A DNA stretch of 37,396 nt from positions 1 through 37,396 of the forward strand of contig DASPGQ010000389.1 of assembly GCA_035620555.1 (NCBI GenBank). Direction: 5' to 3'. Position numbers and translations under genes: made by a program. This document shows positions 1 to 9,169 of the stretch, piece after piece. Position 1 is the first letter of the stretch. Each line of letters starts with the position of its first letter. This DNA comes from Vicinamibacteria bacterium (lineage in GTDB: Bacteria; Acidobacteriota; Vicinamibacteria; Marinacidobacterales; SMYC01). The notes under the pieces were generated by a model. That model was given only the letters and a program-made list of their open reading frames with translations. It was not told the DNA's origin and ran no database searches.

Positions 1-2114
1 CGAGGCATCTGCGGCTCTTCAGGCGGCAAACCCGCCTGTTCCCGCAAGACCGCCTTTCTCGACAGCTTGACCTTGCCTTGGGGGTCGATATTGATGACCT
101 TCACCAGGATCTGATCTCCCTCCGACATCTCGCTCCGCACGTCTTTCACGCGATAATCCGCGACTTCGGAAATGTGCAAGAGGCCGTCGGTTCCCGGAAG
201 GATCTCGACGAAGGCTCCAAAGTCCACGATCCGCTGAACTTTTCCTAAGTAAGTCTTCCCGATCTCCGGGACCGCGGTCAGTTCCTCGATGATTTGGATT
301 GCCTTTCGGGCGGATGCCTCGTCCACGGAGGCGATGGCCACGCTCCCATCGTCCTCGACATCGATCTTGACGCCCGTCCTCTCGATGATGCTCCGAATCA
401 TCTTACCCCCGGGTCCGATGACGTCTCGGATCTTGTCCGTGGGAATCCTCATCGTGAAGATCCTGGGAGCGTAGGCGGAGATCTCCGCACGAGGGGCTTT
501 AAGGGCGCCCGCCATTTTCTCGAGAATGAACATGCGCGCACGCCGCGCTTGTTCTAGCGCCTCCGCCATGATCTCCCGGGTCAACCCTTTGATCTTGATG
601 TCCATCTGAAGCGCTGTAATCCCGTTCGCCGTGCCGGCGACTTTGAAGTCCATGTCGCCATAGTGATCTTCGGCACCGGCGATGTCGGTGAGAATGGCAT
701 ACTTCTCGCTTTCCTTGATCAGCCCCATAGCGATCCCGGCAATGGGCGCTTTCAAGGGAACGCCAGCATCCATCAGGGCAAGACATCCGCCGGTGACGCT
801 CGCCATGGAGGATGAGCCATTCGATTCGAGGATGTCCGAGACGATCCGGATGGTGTAGGGAAACTCGTTCTCACCCGGAATGACGGGCAGGAGCGCGCGT
901 TCCGCCAGCGCTCCGTGGCCGATCTCCCTGCGCCCCGGTCCGCGAAGAAACCGCGCCTCCCCCACCGAGAAGGGAGGAAAGTTGTAGTGGAGCATGAAGC
1001 GTTTCTCCGACTCTCCTTCCAGCCAGTCGAGTATCTGGACGTCATCCGAAGTTCCGAGCGTTACCGTGACGAGAGCCTGTGTCTCCCCCCGGGTGAACAG
1101 CGACGAGCCGTGAGTGCGGGGAAGCACCCCGACCTCGCAAGTGACTTCTCGAACCTCATCGAATTCACGCCCGTCGAGTCGGCGCCCCTTCTCCAGAACC
1201 TCGTCGCGGAGCACTTTCTCCGAGAGCCGTTTCAGAGCAGCCTCGGCTTCCGCCGCTTGTTCGGGCTCACGCTCCGCCATTTGCTCCCTGAGGCTCTTGT
1301 GCACGCGATCCACCGCGCGCTGCGAGTCGAGCTTGCCCTTGGTTCGCATGGCTTCGCCGAGATGTTCCAGAAAACTCTGCTCGACCTCGTTTTCGAGCGC
1401 TTCGTTCCGAGCGCGGGGCACTACCTCGAGCTTCGTCGGTGACAGGGCCTGGAACAGCTCTTCCTGAATGGCGGTCAGCTTCTTGATCTCCTCGTGAGCG
1501 AGGGCAAGAGCATCGACCATTTGAGCCTCGGGCACTTCATTGGCGCCGGCCTCCACCATCACGATGGCTTCTCCAGAGCCCGCCACCGTAAGATTCAAAT
1601 CACTGATCTTCAGCTGCTCGAACGTCGGATTGATCACGAATGCGCCGTCGACGAAACCGACTCTCACCGCACCGACTGGTGTGGGAAACGGGATGTCGGA
1701 GCAATAGAGGGCGGCCGAGGCCCCGGTGACCGCTAGAACATCCGAGTCGTTCGCCTTGTCGGTCGACAGTACGAGACCGATTACTTGCGTCTCATGATGC
1801 CAGCCATCGGGAAACAGCGGGCGAATCGGCCGATCGATGAGACGACTGGTGAGGATCTCTTTTTCGTTCGGTCGGCCTTCCCGTTTGAAGAAGCCTCCGG
1901 GTATCTTGCCCGAGGCGTAGAAATTTTCTCGGTAGTCGACCGTCAGGGGAAGAAAGTCGATTCCTTCCCGAACATCCTTGGACGCACATGCGGTCATCAG
2001 AACGACAGTGTCACCCATTCGTACTAGTGCCGCGCCGTTAGCCTGCTTGGCCAACTTCCCCATCTCGATGGTGAGGACACGCTCGCCGATTTGAACTTCC
2101 TTGCGATGCATCAT
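1..2114 (-). CDS. pnp: Polyribonucleotide nucleotidyltransferase (PNPase), C-terminus cut by window edge
   Basis: Phosphorolytic 3'-5' exoribonuclease of mRNA decay, a trimer in the cytoplasm. Reading from an ATG-ATG pair at 2114 gives 704 codons without a stop up to the window edge. Two RNase PH-like domains (about residues 12-145 and 320-550) are visible, the second with the GSSSM active-site loop. A KH domain with the IGPGGK loop follows near residue 565, then an S1 domain (GKV..VDFGAFVEI) around 622-690. The protein is nearly full length, since family members are about 700-750 residues. AAGGAG at 2124-2129 lies 9 nt before the first ATG. It is the last visible gene of the rimP-nusA-infB operon and follows rpsO, the classical rpsO-pnp arrangement. 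The long structured rpsO-pnp gap suggests post-transcriptional control. Identification is very secure; only the C-terminal tail is missing. Confidence 0.97.
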   Translation of the reverse strand, partial: MMHRKEVQIGERVLTIEMGKLAKQANGAALVRMGDTVVLMTACASKDVREGIDFLPLTVDYRENFYASGKIPGGFFKREGRPNEKEILTSRLIDRPIRPLFPDGWHHETQVIGLVLSTDKANDSDVLAVTGASAALYCSDIPFPTPVGAVRVGFVDGAFVINPTFEQLKISDLNLTVAGSGEAIVMVEAGANEVPEAQMVDALALAHEEIKKLTAIQEELFQALSPTKLEVVPRARNEALENEVEQSFLEHLGEAMRTKGKLDSQRAVDRVHKSLREQMAEREPEQAAEAEAALKRLSEKVLRDEVLEKGRRLDGREFDEVREVTCEVGVLPRTHGSSLFTRGETQALVTVTLGTSDDVQILDWLEGESEKRFMLHYNFPPFSVGEARFLRGPGRREIGHGALAERALLPVIPGENEFPYTIRIVSDILESNGSSSMASVTGGCLALMDAGVPLKAPIAGIAMGLIKESEKYAILTDIAGAEDHYGDMDFKVAGTANGITALQMDIKIKGLTREIMAEALEQARRARMFILEKMAGALKAPRAEISAYAPRIFTMRIPTDKIRDVIGPGGKMIRSIIERTGVKIDVEDDGSVAIASVDEASARKAIQIIEELTAVPEIGKTYLGKVQRIVDFGAFVEILPGTDGLLHISEVADYRVKDVRSEMSEGDQILVKVINIDPQGKVKLSRKAVLREQAGLPPEEPQMP

Positions 2115-2203
2115 TCCCTCTTACTCCTTCTCGTCCGGAGCTCCTGCAAGTCACGCCGATCCGGTGTCGTAATAGTGGTCTCGATCTAGATCAGCTGGTA
2201 ATC

Positions 2204-2222
2204 AGCACCGCCGTGACGGCGG
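2204..2222 (-). promoter_or_regulatory. Small GC hairpin in the pnp leader
   Basis: CCGCCG-TGA-CGGCGG (arms 2208-2213 and 2217-2222) forms a tight 6-bp hairpin in the rpsO-pnp intergenic RNA. A further small inverted repeat, GCTG/CAGC, sits just on its pnp side. No T-tract follows, so it is more likely an mRNA stability or processing element than a terminator. Function is inferred from position. Confidence 0.4.
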
Positions 2223-2271
2223 CCCCACCAAGGAAGGAAGGGACTCGGTCTAAAGTCGATCGATTCCGAGC

Positions 2272-2310
2272 GGCTGCGGTACCTTACGTACCGTAGGGTC
2301 GAACGCAGCC
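2272..2310 (-). terminator. Long imperfect stem-loop directly after rpsO (terminator or processing site)
   Basis: Outer arms GGCTGCG (2272-2278) and CGCAGCC (2304-2310) pair over 7 bp. After an internal loop, inner arms CCTTACG (2282-2288) and CGTAGGG (2292-2298) pair around a 3-nt loop, with one G-T wobble. The structure starts 14 nt after the rpsO stop on the minus strand. A short T-rich run is absent, so it may act as a 3' stabiliser, a weak terminator or an RNase III-type processing hairpin upstream of pnp rather than a strong intrinsic terminator. Confidence 0.5.
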
Positions 2311-2324
2311 AGAACCGACATATT

Positions 2325-2594
2325 TTACTTGCGAATACCGAGTCTCTGGATGACTCCGCGATAGCGGCCGATGTCTTTCTTCTTCAGATAGTCCAGGAGC
2401 CGGCGCCGCCGACCGACCATCTTCAACAGTCCCCGGCGCGAGTGATGGTCCTTGGCGTGGGTCTTGAAGTGCTCGGTGAGGTAACCAATACGCTCACTGA
2501 GGATCGCAATCTGGACCTCGGGTGAGCCCGTGTCGTTCGTGTGGAGTCGGTAATCTCCGATCAGGCCGGTCTTCTTGTCCTTGGTGAGCGTCAA
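2325..2594 (-). CDS. rpsO: 30S ribosomal protein S15
   Basis: Primary 16S rRNA-binding protein of the small-subunit platform. The sequence contains the family core [18 protein letters not shown] and [10 protein letters not shown], and ends in RLGIRK. The frame is open far upstream, but TTG at 2594 gives exactly 89 residues, the usual S15 length. GGAGG at 2603-2607 lies 8 nt before this TTG, so a non-ATG start is well supported. The longer reading would add 68 residues foreign to S15. The gene follows truB and precedes pnp. A promoter in the truB-rpsO gap suggests it can be transcribed independently of the upstream operon. Confidence 0.96.
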   Translation of the reverse strand: MTLTKDKKTGLIGDYRLHTNDTGSPEVQIAILSERIGYLTEHFKTHAKDHHSRRGLLKMVGRRRRLLDYLKKKDIGRYRGVIQRLGIRK

Positions 2595-2644
2595 TAACAG
2601 GTCCTCCGTCTTGGATCTCTTTTCCTTTCTTTTTTGCTTGCGGA

Positions 2645-2673
2645 ATGGTAGCACAGGGCAAGATCGGTGTAAA
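2645..2673 (-). promoter_or_regulatory. Sigma70-type promoter for rpsO
   Basis: On the minus strand a TTTACA -35 (2668-2673) is followed by a 17-bp spacer and a TACCAT -10 (2645-2650), preceded by TG plus one base (extended -10). It lies just after the truB stop and about 50 bp upstream of the rpsO start. It is the best-formed promoter seen in the window. An A-rich leader follows. Confidence 0.65.
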
Positions 2674-2676
2674 GGA

Positions 2677-3582
2677 TTAGACTCTATGGGCTTTTTCGCT
2701 AGCCCAAACCATGAGCGGCCGAAGTGAGCTTCCGCAACCCCCGAGACCAGCCACGGCGACGAGCTCGCCGTCGGGATCGAGAACTCGTACCGAGCCATCG
2801 AGACGGCTCCCGGCCCAGGGAAGGTCCTGCCCGAGCGCTATCGACGACGCCGCGTCGTGACCGACGGTGACCGCCGCGAGATCACGCAGGGCGGTACTGG
2901 GTGCGAGAATCCGTTCCTGCAGCCGCCGATTGGCCGCCAGCTCCTCGACGTCTTTCAGAGGCAGGGCTTCATCTAGTTTGAACGAGCCGATGGCGGTTCT
3001 CCGGAGCGCCTCGAGATGGGCGCCCATCCCGAGCCTCCGACCGAGATCATGGGCGAGAGAGCGAACGTAAGTTCCACCGGACGCCGACACGAACAAGCGG
3101 GCAAGGGGCGGAGCGAGCTCGAGCAACTCGATTCCGCGCACGTGCACCCGTACGGCCTCGTGAGTGACCGCCTTGCCTGCCCGTGCGAGACGGTAGGAAC
3201 GCGTACCGCCGACTCTCTTTGCCGAGAAGGGGGGCGGTATCTGATCCTGGACGCCTAGAAACGTGGACAACGCGTCCCGAATCTCGTCCTCTGGGGGACA
3301 CCTGTCGATCGGCTCCCCGACGATCTTGCCAGTGCGATCGTAAGTATCCGTGGCGAAGCCGAATCGCACCGTGGCAACGTAGTCCTTCGGCAAAGGGCTC
3401 AAGAATCGGGCGAGTCGGGTGGAACGACCGATGCACAGGATGAGGAGACCGGTGGCGAAGGGATCGAGCGTGCCGGTGTGCCCGACCCGCCGGATACCCG
3501 TGGCGCGACGAAGGCGATGCACGACGTCGTGCGAGGTGAGGCCTTCTGGTTTGTCGACGAGGAGAGTCCCCGTCAGGCTCAC
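2677..3582 (-). CDS. truB: tRNA pseudouridine(55) synthase TruB
   Basis: Converts uridine 55 of the tRNA T-loop to pseudouridine in the cytoplasm. The 301-residue protein starts with [15 protein letters not shown] and carries the catalytic motif GHTGTLDP with Asp40. The family motifs [17 protein letters not shown] and [14 protein letters not shown] are also present. The C-terminal region has a PUA-like tail. The start is GTG at 3582 with AAGGAG 7 nt upstream, and it overlaps the rbfA stop codon as GTGA, implying translational coupling. Length matches the family, and identification is secure. Confidence 0.96.
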   Translation of the reverse strand: MSLTGTLLVDKPEGLTSHDVVHRLRRATGIRRVGHTGTLDPFATGLLILCIGRSTRLARFLSPLPKDYVATVRFGFATDTYDRTGKIVGEPIDRCPPEDEIRDALSTFLGVQDQIPPPFSAKRVGGTRSYRLARAGKAVTHEAVRVHVRGIELLELAPPLARLFVSASGGTYVRSLAHDLGRRLGMGAHLEALRRTAIGSFKLDEALPLKDVEELAANRRLQERILAPSTALRDLAAVTVGHDAASSIALGQDLPWAGSRLDGSVRVLDPDGELVAVAGLGGCGSSLRPLMVWASEKAHRV

Positions 3583-3956
3583 GTGTCGTCTCCTTCGTTC
3601 TCGCGTGTCTCGCGAATCAGCTCCTCGAGACGAATGCCGTATTCGACCGATGGGTCGTAAACGAACTCAATGTCGGGTGCCGCCCGAAGCCCCAGCCGTT
3701 CCGACAGCCGTCGCCGAACGAACCCCGTCGCCCCTTCGAGGGCGTCCATCGCCTTCTTCCGTGTGTTCTCGTCGCCCAGCACGCTCACGTATAGCTTGGC
3801 ATGTTTGAGGTCAGAGCTCACCTGGACACGGGTGCAGGTGACGAGTCGTACTCGAGGATCCTTGATCTCGTTTTGCAGAATCTCCGCCGTGTCCATTCGA
3901 AGCTGTTCGGCCACGCGCTCGGGTCGTATCCCGCGCTCGCCGCGGCGTCGAGTCAT
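3579..3956 (-). CDS. rbfA: Ribosome-binding factor A
   Basis: Small KH-like protein that binds the 30S subunit and helps 16S rRNA 5'-end maturation and cold adaptation. The 125-residue product begins with arginine-rich sequence, then RPERVAEQLRMDTAEILQNEIKDPR, followed by VQVSSDLKHAKLYVSVLGDE. This is the typical RbfA pattern and length. The ATG at 3956 lies 3 nt after the DUF503 gene stop. Its stop overlaps the truB start. Position between infB/DUF503 and truB is the standard bacterial order. Confidence 0.95.
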   Translation of the reverse strand: MTRRRGERGIRPERVAEQLRMDTAEILQNEIKDPRVRLVTCTRVQVSSDLKHAKLYVSVLGDENTRKKAMDALEGATGFVRRRLSERLGLRAAPDIEFVYDPSVEYGIRLEELIRETRENEGDDT

Positions 3957-3959
3957 CGG

Positions 3960-4343
3960 TTACTCGTAGAGCTCGAGACGTATCCCAACGAGCTCGGAGG
4001 GAAAATGCCGCTCGAGCTCGCGGCTGACCGCCTCGAGCTCGGATTCCAGCACCGAGCGAGTCCCGCTCACCGAAACGGCACAGAGCTCCGCCCGTTGCCA
4101 CAGTTCGAGATAGCCCGTTTCGGCAATGGCGACGTTGAAACGTCGCTTGAGCCGGTCTTTGATCGACTTCACCGTGATTCGCTTGGCTTTCAACGAGCGC
4201 GCCTCGGGAAAATGTAGCTCGATGACGATGAGGCCTACGATCGGTGCACCGGATTCTCGATCCGCTCTGGCTCGACTCGACACGACTTGAGTTATCGGCA
4301 AAAGATCGGATTCACCGATTGGGGTGGCACCGGCGCAAGTCAT
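3960..4343 (-). CDS. ylxP: DUF503 (YlxP-like) protein
   Basis: Small conserved protein of the infB-rbfA neighbourhood, implicated in ribosome biogenesis. The core VGLIVIELHFPEARSLKAKR and FNVAIAETGYLELWQRAEL matches DUF503 over its usual ~95 residues. The drawn ATG at 4343 gives 127 residues, about 30 more than the family needs. Alternative starts TTG 4301 or GTG 4283 would shorten it, but none has a good Shine-Dalgarno, so the start is uncertain. It lies between infB and rbfA with a 3-nt gap to rbfA. Confidence 0.85.
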   Translation of the reverse strand: MTCAGATPIGESDLLPITQVVSSRARADRESGAPIVGLIVIELHFPEARSLKAKRITVKSIKDRLKRRFNVAIAETGYLELWQRAELCAVSVSGTRSVLESELEAVSRELERHFPSELVGIRLELYE

Positions 4344-4427
4344 GAGCGTCGTCGCCTATCCGCGCTCGTCTCCCGTTGCCGGCGCCCCTCGCACGATGGA
4401 AGCTCCGCGTTCGTATCCGAGCCGATT

Positions 4428-7130
4428 CTATGCCTTTTCCATCGCGAAGGCTTCGATGACGTCGCCGACTTTCACGTCGTTGTAACCCGCCAGGCCGATA
4501 CCGCATTCGAAACCCTCTTTGACCTCGGAGACGTCGTCCTTGAAGCGGCGAAGACTCCCGAGCTTGCCCTCGAAGACGACGACGTTGTCCCTCAGCAGTC
4601 GGGCATCGGCGCTTCTGGCGATCCTCCCCTCGATGACGTAGCATCCCGACACCGTACCCACGCGAGGGACCTTGAACAGCTCACGGACCTCGGCCCGCCC
4701 CAGCACGACCTCCTTGAACGTAGGCTCGAGGAGACCTTCGATGGCCTTGTTGAGTTCGTCGGTCACGTTGTAAATCACCGTGTGGAGGCGGATGTCGATC
4801 GCTTCCTTTTCCGCGAGCTCACTCGCCGTCCTCTCGGGGCGCACGTTGAATCCGATGATCACCGCGTTGGACGCCGAGGCCAGAATGACGTCGGTGTCGG
4901 TGATGGCGCCAGCGCCGGCGCGGATGATCCGAACTTTGACTTGGTCGGTGGACAGCTTGGTCAGAGTATCTTCGAGCACTTCGACCGAACCCTGGACGTC
5001 CGCTTTGAGCACGATGGGAAGCTCCTTGACCGAGCCCTCCTTCACCTTCTGGTGGAGCGCGTCGAGTGTGAGTCGCGCCGACGAGGCCAGCTCACGCTCT
5101 CTCAGCTTCTGCTGACGGAACTCGGATATCTGTCGTGCTTTCGCGGTGTCGGCAAAGACCTGGAATTGCTCGCCCGCCTGGGGAAGCGACGTCAGGCCCA
5201 GGATCTCGACGGGAGCGGCCGGGCCGACACTCTTCACCTTGTGTCCCCGGTCGTCGAACATCGCTCGCACCTTACCGTAAGCCGCCCCGGCGACGAACGG
5301 GTCTCCCACGGTGATGGTCCCATTCTGAACCAGCACATGAGCCACGGGGCCTTTGCCCTTGTCGAGCTTGGCTTCGAGCACCGTTCCCATTCCTGCGCGA
5401 GAGGGATTCGCTTTCAGCTCGAGCAAGTCGGACACCAAAAGGATCATTTCGAGCAGCAAGTCGAGACCCTGTCTCTTCTTCGCCGAGACTTCGCAGTAGA
5501 CGGTGGAGCCGCCCCAATCCTCGGGAGACAGATCGAGCTCGGCGAGCTGCTGCTTCACGCGATCGGGGTTGGCGTTGGCCTTGTCCACTTTGTTGATGGC
5601 GACGAGAATGGGAACGTTGGCCGCGCGCGCGTGGTCGATGGCTTCCCTCGTCTGCGGCATGACTCCGTCGTCGGCCGCCACCACGAGCACTACGAGGTCG
5701 GTGACCCCGGCACCTCGGGCTCGCATCAGCGTAAACGCTTCGTGACCCGGTGTGTCGAGAAACACAATCCCCCGGCCGTTGACATCGACCGAGTAGGCGC
5801 CCACGTGCTGCGTGATACCCCCCGCTTCCTTCTCCACGACCTTGGTTTGACGGATGGCATCGAGCAGGCTGGTCTTCCCGTGGTCGACATGGCCCATGAC
5901 CGTGACGACCGGTGCGCGAGACGCCAGGTCCTCGGGCTTTTCTTCGACGCTCTCTTCACGAAGCACGTCCTCTTCGAAACTCAGGATCTCGGCTTCGGCG
6001 CCAAAGGACTTGGCCACTTCGGTCGCCGTTTCGGCGTCGAGAGTCTGATTGATTGTCGCGAGCACTCCGCGGCCGAGCAAAACTTTGATCACGTCTTTGT
6101 GCTTGACTTCGAGCTTCTCGGCGAGCTCCTTGACCGTGACTCCTTCGGTCAGAGTCACGCTGCGGTGAATCTCGGGGACCTCGATGCGGCGCTCCTCGAT
6201 GCGCGGCGCGGGCTCGGGCAAGGCGTGCTCGGCGACTTCGACCGCCGCGGACCGCTGGGGCCCGCGTTTCTGCTTGCGTTTCGGCTTCGCTTCCGCGCCA
6301 CGAGCGCGTACGGTCTTGATCGGAGCCGCCGGTCTCGGTGGGGCGGGAACCGGCTTCATCTCCTCTCGCCGCGATCTGGGCGGAGGCGCCGGCCGCGGCC
6401 GGATGTACTGAGACGTGGGCCCGGGGACGAAGGCCTTCGGCGATGGTGGTGTCGACGGAGGCGCCGCGGCCGGGGGCTCCTCTCGAGCGGGTGGGCGCGG
6501 CTCTGGTGGAGCCGTTGGGGGGCTCACCGACTCGGCTCGAACCTCCTTCTCCTCCACTTCGACCGCAGCCGGAGCGTTGGCGGCCGCGCCAAGCTCGTTG
6601 GTTTCGACGACGACGGGCTGTGGCGGCGGAGCCTCCACTTCGGCGACAGCCTCAACCGTCTCTGGCTCGGCTTCGGCTTCGCGGGCGAGCTCGGCTGCGA
6701 CACGATCCGCTTCCTCGGCGGCAATCCTCTCCTTCTCGGCCTGGGCGGCCCGAGCGGCTTCCTCTTCCCTCTCCTTCTCCCTGCGCTTGAGCTCTTCCTG
6801 CTCTTTCTTTGCCTGTTGCCTCGCCCGTTCTTCGGCCTCCATCTCGGCGAGAAGAGCCTGGCGCGCTTTCTCGGCTCGCCGGTGGCGAGCCGCCTTCGCC
6901 CGAGCTTGGGTGTCGTCCTCGGCGGCGAGGGTGGCGGGAAGCTTCTCTCGGCGACGCGCTCCGCTTTTTTCGAGACGAAGCATTCGCTTGAGCTTGGTGG
7001 CAGTATCCTCTTCGATCGTACTCGAGGCCGACTTGACACGGATCTTCAGCTTGGATTTGAGCAGCTCGATGGTCTCGGGGCTCGTCATTTCCAGCTCCCG
7101 GGCCAACTCGTAGACTCTGACCTTGTCCAT
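4428..7130 (-). CDS. infB: Translation initiation factor IF-2
   Basis: GTPase that brings initiator fMet-tRNA to the 30S subunit and promotes subunit joining. The ATG at 7130 has GGAGGTGA about 8 nt upstream and lies 1 nt after the nusA stop. The reading frame is open further upstream, but that part overlaps nusA and is not IF-2-like. The 900-residue product has an IF2_N module at 1-50, a long charged then Pro/Ala/Glu-rich linker (about 60-320), and a second IF2_N at 324-375. The G domain shows G1 GHVDHGKT (413-420), G2 [11 protein letters not shown]3 DTPGH (459-463), G4 NKVD (513-516) and G5 SAKK. Domains II-IV follow. The linker is low-complexity, as in many GC-rich bacteria. Secure. Confidence 0.97.
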   Translation of the reverse strand: MDKVRVYELARELEMTSPETIELLKSKLKIRVKSASSTIEEDTATKLKRMLRLEKSGARRREKLPATLAAEDDTQARAKAARHRRAEKARQALLAEMEAEERARQQAKKEQEELKRREKEREEEAARAAQAEKERIAAEEADRVAAELAREAEAEPETVEAVAEVEAPPPQPVVVETNELGAAANAPAAVEVEEKEVRAESVSPPTAPPEPRPPAREEPPAAAPPSTPPSPKAFVPGPTSQYIRPRPAPPPRSRREEMKPVPAPPRPAAPIKTVRARGAEAKPKRKQKRGPQRSAAVEVAEHALPEPAPRIEERRIEVPEIHRSVTLTEGVTVKELAEKLEVKHKDVIKVLLGRGVLATINQTLDAETATEVAKSFGAEAEILSFEEDVLREESVEEKPEDLASRAPVVTVMGHVDHGKTSLLDAIRQTKVVEKEAGGITQHVGAYSVDVNGRGIVFLDTPGHEAFTLMRARGAGVTDLVVLVVAADDGVMPQTREAIDHARAANVPILVAINKVDKANANPDRVKQQLAELDLSPEDWGGSTVYCEVSAKKRQGLDLLLEMILLVSDLLELKANPSRAGMGTVLEAKLDKGKGPVAHVLVQNGTITVGDPFVAGAAYGKVRAMFDDRGHKVKSVGPAAPVEILGLTSLPQAGEQFQVFADTAKARQISEFRQQKLRERELASSARLTLDALHQKVKEGSVKELPIVLKADVQGSVEVLEDTLTKLSTDQVKVRIIRAGAGAITDTDVILASASNAVIIGFNVRPERTASELAEKEAIDIRLHTVIYNVTDELNKAIEGLLEPTFKEVVLGRAEVRELFKVPRVGTVSGCYVIEGRIARSADARLLRDNVVVFEGKLGSLRRFKDDVSEVKEGFECGIGLAGYNDVKVGDVIEAFAMEKA

Positions 7131-7131
7131 C

Positions 7132-8496
7132 CTACAGCTCACCTCCCGATGCGTCCTCGAGACCACCTTCGGCGACTTCCGGGGCCGCGGATGCGGACTC
7201 CGGCTCCTCGGATACCCGAGCGTTCTCCGCCCCCGGGCGCATCTCGTCGAAGTAGGCTCGAGCCGCGACCACCAGCTTCTCGGCCGTTTTGTCGCCGACT
7301 CCGGGAACGTTTCGGACGGTGTCCGGGGCGGCGAGAAGCTTCTCGAGCGAAGTGATTCCATGGGCGACGAGCTTCTTTAGAGTCTTTTCTCCAATTCCCT
7401 CGAGGACGCGGATGTCGGTCTCGGCCGAAGCCATGGCCGCATCCATCTGGCTCTGGACCTCACGTTTCTTCTCCTCCTCGCTCTTGATGTCGATCTTCCA
7501 GCCGAGAAGGCGTGCGGCCAGCCGGACGTTCTGTCCCCGCTTGCCGATAGCAAGCGAGAGTTGCTTGTCCTCGACGATCACCTCCATGATCTTCTCTTTC
7601 TCGTCGACGATTGCGACCCGGCTCACTTTCGCAGGGTTGAGGGCGTTCAATGCGAACGTCCGCGGATCATCGTCCCACTCGACGATATCGATCTTCTCCC
7701 CCCGCAGCTCCCGAATGATGTTCTGTACCCTGGCTCCCTTGATCCCCACGCAGGCTCCCACCGGGTCGACATCCTTGTCCTTCGAGAACACGGCGACCTT
7801 GGCGCGATCACCGGGCTCTCGAACGGCATTCTTTACGATCACCGTTCCCTCGTAGATTTCCGGGACTTCCATCTCGAACAACCGGGCGAGAAGCGACGGG
7901 TCGGTTCGGGACACGATGACCTGAGGTCCCCGGTGCGTTCGGGAGACTCTCACGATGACCACCCGTATGCGTTCACCCGGATTGAAGACCTCCGCCCGCG
8001 ACTGTTCCCTCCGGGGCAGGAGAGCTTCGGTTTTGCCCAGATCCACGACGAGGTCGCCCGTCTCGGCACGCTTCACGATACCGGTGACGAGCTGTCCGAC
8101 CCGGTCCCCGTACTCGCTGAAAATATGGTCTCGTTCCGCTTCGCGAACTTTCTGAAATATGACCTGCTTGGCGGTCTGAGCAGCGATGCGACCCAATGCC
8201 GCGGTCGGCTTGTGGAGCTCCACCTCTCCTCCGAGCTCGGCCTTCGGGTCGAGGCGTCTCGCTTCGTCCAGTGATATCTCTTCGGAAGGATCCCCGACGT
8301 GGGAGACGACCCGTTTGACGAGGAACACGTCGACGTGTCCGGTCTCGCGGTTCAAGCGGGCCTTGTAATCCTCCTCGGTCCGGTAGTATTTCTTGGCCGC
8401 CGTAAGAATGGCGTCCTCCACTGCGGATATGATCACCTGGGCGTCGACGCCCTTTTCACGGCCGATCTGCTCGATGAGCTGATAGAGCGAGCTCAT
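7132..8496 (-). CDS. nusA: Transcription termination/antitermination protein NusA
   Basis: Binds RNA polymerase and nascent RNA to modulate pausing, termination and antitermination. The 454-residue protein has the N-terminal polymerase-binding domain (about 1-125) and an S1 domain (GQLVTGIVKRAETGDLVVDLG). KH1/KH2 follow with the motifs DPVGACVGIKGARVQNI and LSLAIGKRGQNVRLAARL. A C-terminal helix-hairpin-helix region (about 365-425) and an acidic tail end the protein. The ATG overlaps the rimP stop as ATGA. No ylxR or L7Ae-like gene lies between nusA and infB, unlike in many Firmicutes. Confidence 0.97.
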   Translation of the reverse strand: MSSLYQLIEQIGREKGVDAQVIISAVEDAILTAAKKYYRTEEDYKARLNRETGHVDVFLVKRVVSHVGDPSEEISLDEARRLDPKAELGGEVELHKPTAALGRIAAQTAKQVIFQKVREAERDHIFSEYGDRVGQLVTGIVKRAETGDLVVDLGKTEALLPRREQSRAEVFNPGERIRVVIVRVSRTHRGPQVIVSRTDPSLLARLFEMEVPEIYEGTVIVKNAVREPGDRAKVAVFSKDKDVDPVGACVGIKGARVQNIIRELRGEKIDIVEWDDDPRTFALNALNPAKVSRVAIVDEKEKIMEVIVEDKQLSLAIGKRGQNVRLAARLLGWKIDIKSEEEKKREVQSQMDAAMASAETDIRVLEGIGEKTLKKLVAHGITSLEKLLAAPDTVRNVPGVGDKTAEKLVVAARAYFDEMRPGAENARVSEEPESASAAPEVAEGGLEDASGGEL

Positions 8497-9038
8497 GGCC
8501 GCCTTCCCTCTTCGCGGCGCGGAAGCTCCACTTCGAGACGCGCTTTTTCGATCGCTCTCAGGGGGATACGAAGAGTCTTCCCTTCGACGGTTGTGAGCTC
8601 GACTCCGCCCTCGACAATGCCCCCCAGGCGGCCGAGAAAACGGCGCCGACCGTCGAGGGCCTCCTTGGTCTGGATCCTCGCCAGTTTCCCGGCAAATCGC
8701 TGATAGTCGCTCTCGCCATGCAGGGGCCGGTCGAGTCCGGGCGTCGAGACCTCGAGGGTGTAGGAGCTATCGATGGGGTCCTCGACGTCCAATAGCACGC
8801 CCAGACGCTCGGAGACCCTTTCGCAGTCGAGAAGCCCTACGCCGCGATCTTCACGGTCGATGTCGATAAAGACGCGGAGGACCCATGAGCTCCCCTGGCG
8901 CTTGAGCTCCACCCAGCCGAGCGAAACCCCTTCGGCCTCGGCGGCGCGGCGTGCCAGCGTCTCGAGAGTCGGTAGCAATGCGTCGGCGTACATCATCGGA
9001 TCGAGAGACGGGGCCAGGGTTGCAACCACCTCGTCCAA
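8493..9038 (-). CDS. rimP: Ribosome maturation factor RimP
   Basis: Assists early 30S assembly in the cytoplasm. The 181-residue product has the N-terminal alpha/beta domain (GVSLGWVELKR..WVLRVFIDID), the linker motif LDCERVSERLGVLLDVEDPI, and STPGLDRPLHGESDYQRFAGKLARI leading into an SH3-like C-terminal domain. It is first in the nusA-infB operon, its usual place. The frame can begin at TTG 9038. GTG 9029 or ATG 8996 are alternatives, and GAGGTGA at 9039-9045 fits the first two with non-ideal spacing, so the exact start is uncertain. Confidence 0.93.
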   Translation of the reverse strand: MDEVVATLAPSLDPMMYADALLPTLETLARRAAEAEGVSLGWVELKRQGSSWVLRVFIDIDREDRGVGLLDCERVSERLGVLLDVEDPIDSSYTLEVSTPGLDRPLHGESDYQRFAGKLARIQTKEALDGRRRFLGRLGGIVEGGVELTTVEGKTLRIPLRAIEKARLEVELPRREEGRRP

Positions 9039-9091
9039 TCACCTCGTCTTTGCTATGGAGTCGCGCGAAAGAAGCTTCGAGCGTTCAAACC

Positions 9092-9118
9092 AATAAAAAA
9101 AGTGGGCACGGTGCCCAC
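9092..9118 (-). terminator. Intrinsic terminator downstream of rimO
   Basis: Arms GTGGGCA (9102-9108) and TGCCCAC (9112-9118) form a perfect 7-bp stem with a 3-nt loop. On the minus strand the stem is followed by seven T residues (9095-9101). It lies about 50 nt after the rimO stop and before rimP, so it should separate the rimO unit from the rimP-nusA-infB operon. This is the only textbook rho-independent terminator in the window. Confidence 0.85.
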
Positions 9119-9169
9119 TCCGTGTCTCCCGTCAACTCGGTCCAATATAGTCTAAGCCCCCTACCGAAT

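Noticed and set aside
4287-7355. 1022-codon open frame on the plus strand opposite infB
   Set aside because: It is the antisense shadow of the GC-rich infB gene, with unnatural Arg/Gly/Leu-rich composition, no family motif and no ribosome binding site.
9046-9091. Sigma70 promoter for rimP
   Set aside because: TTGAAC is present on the minus strand but no -10 box occurs at suitable spacing.
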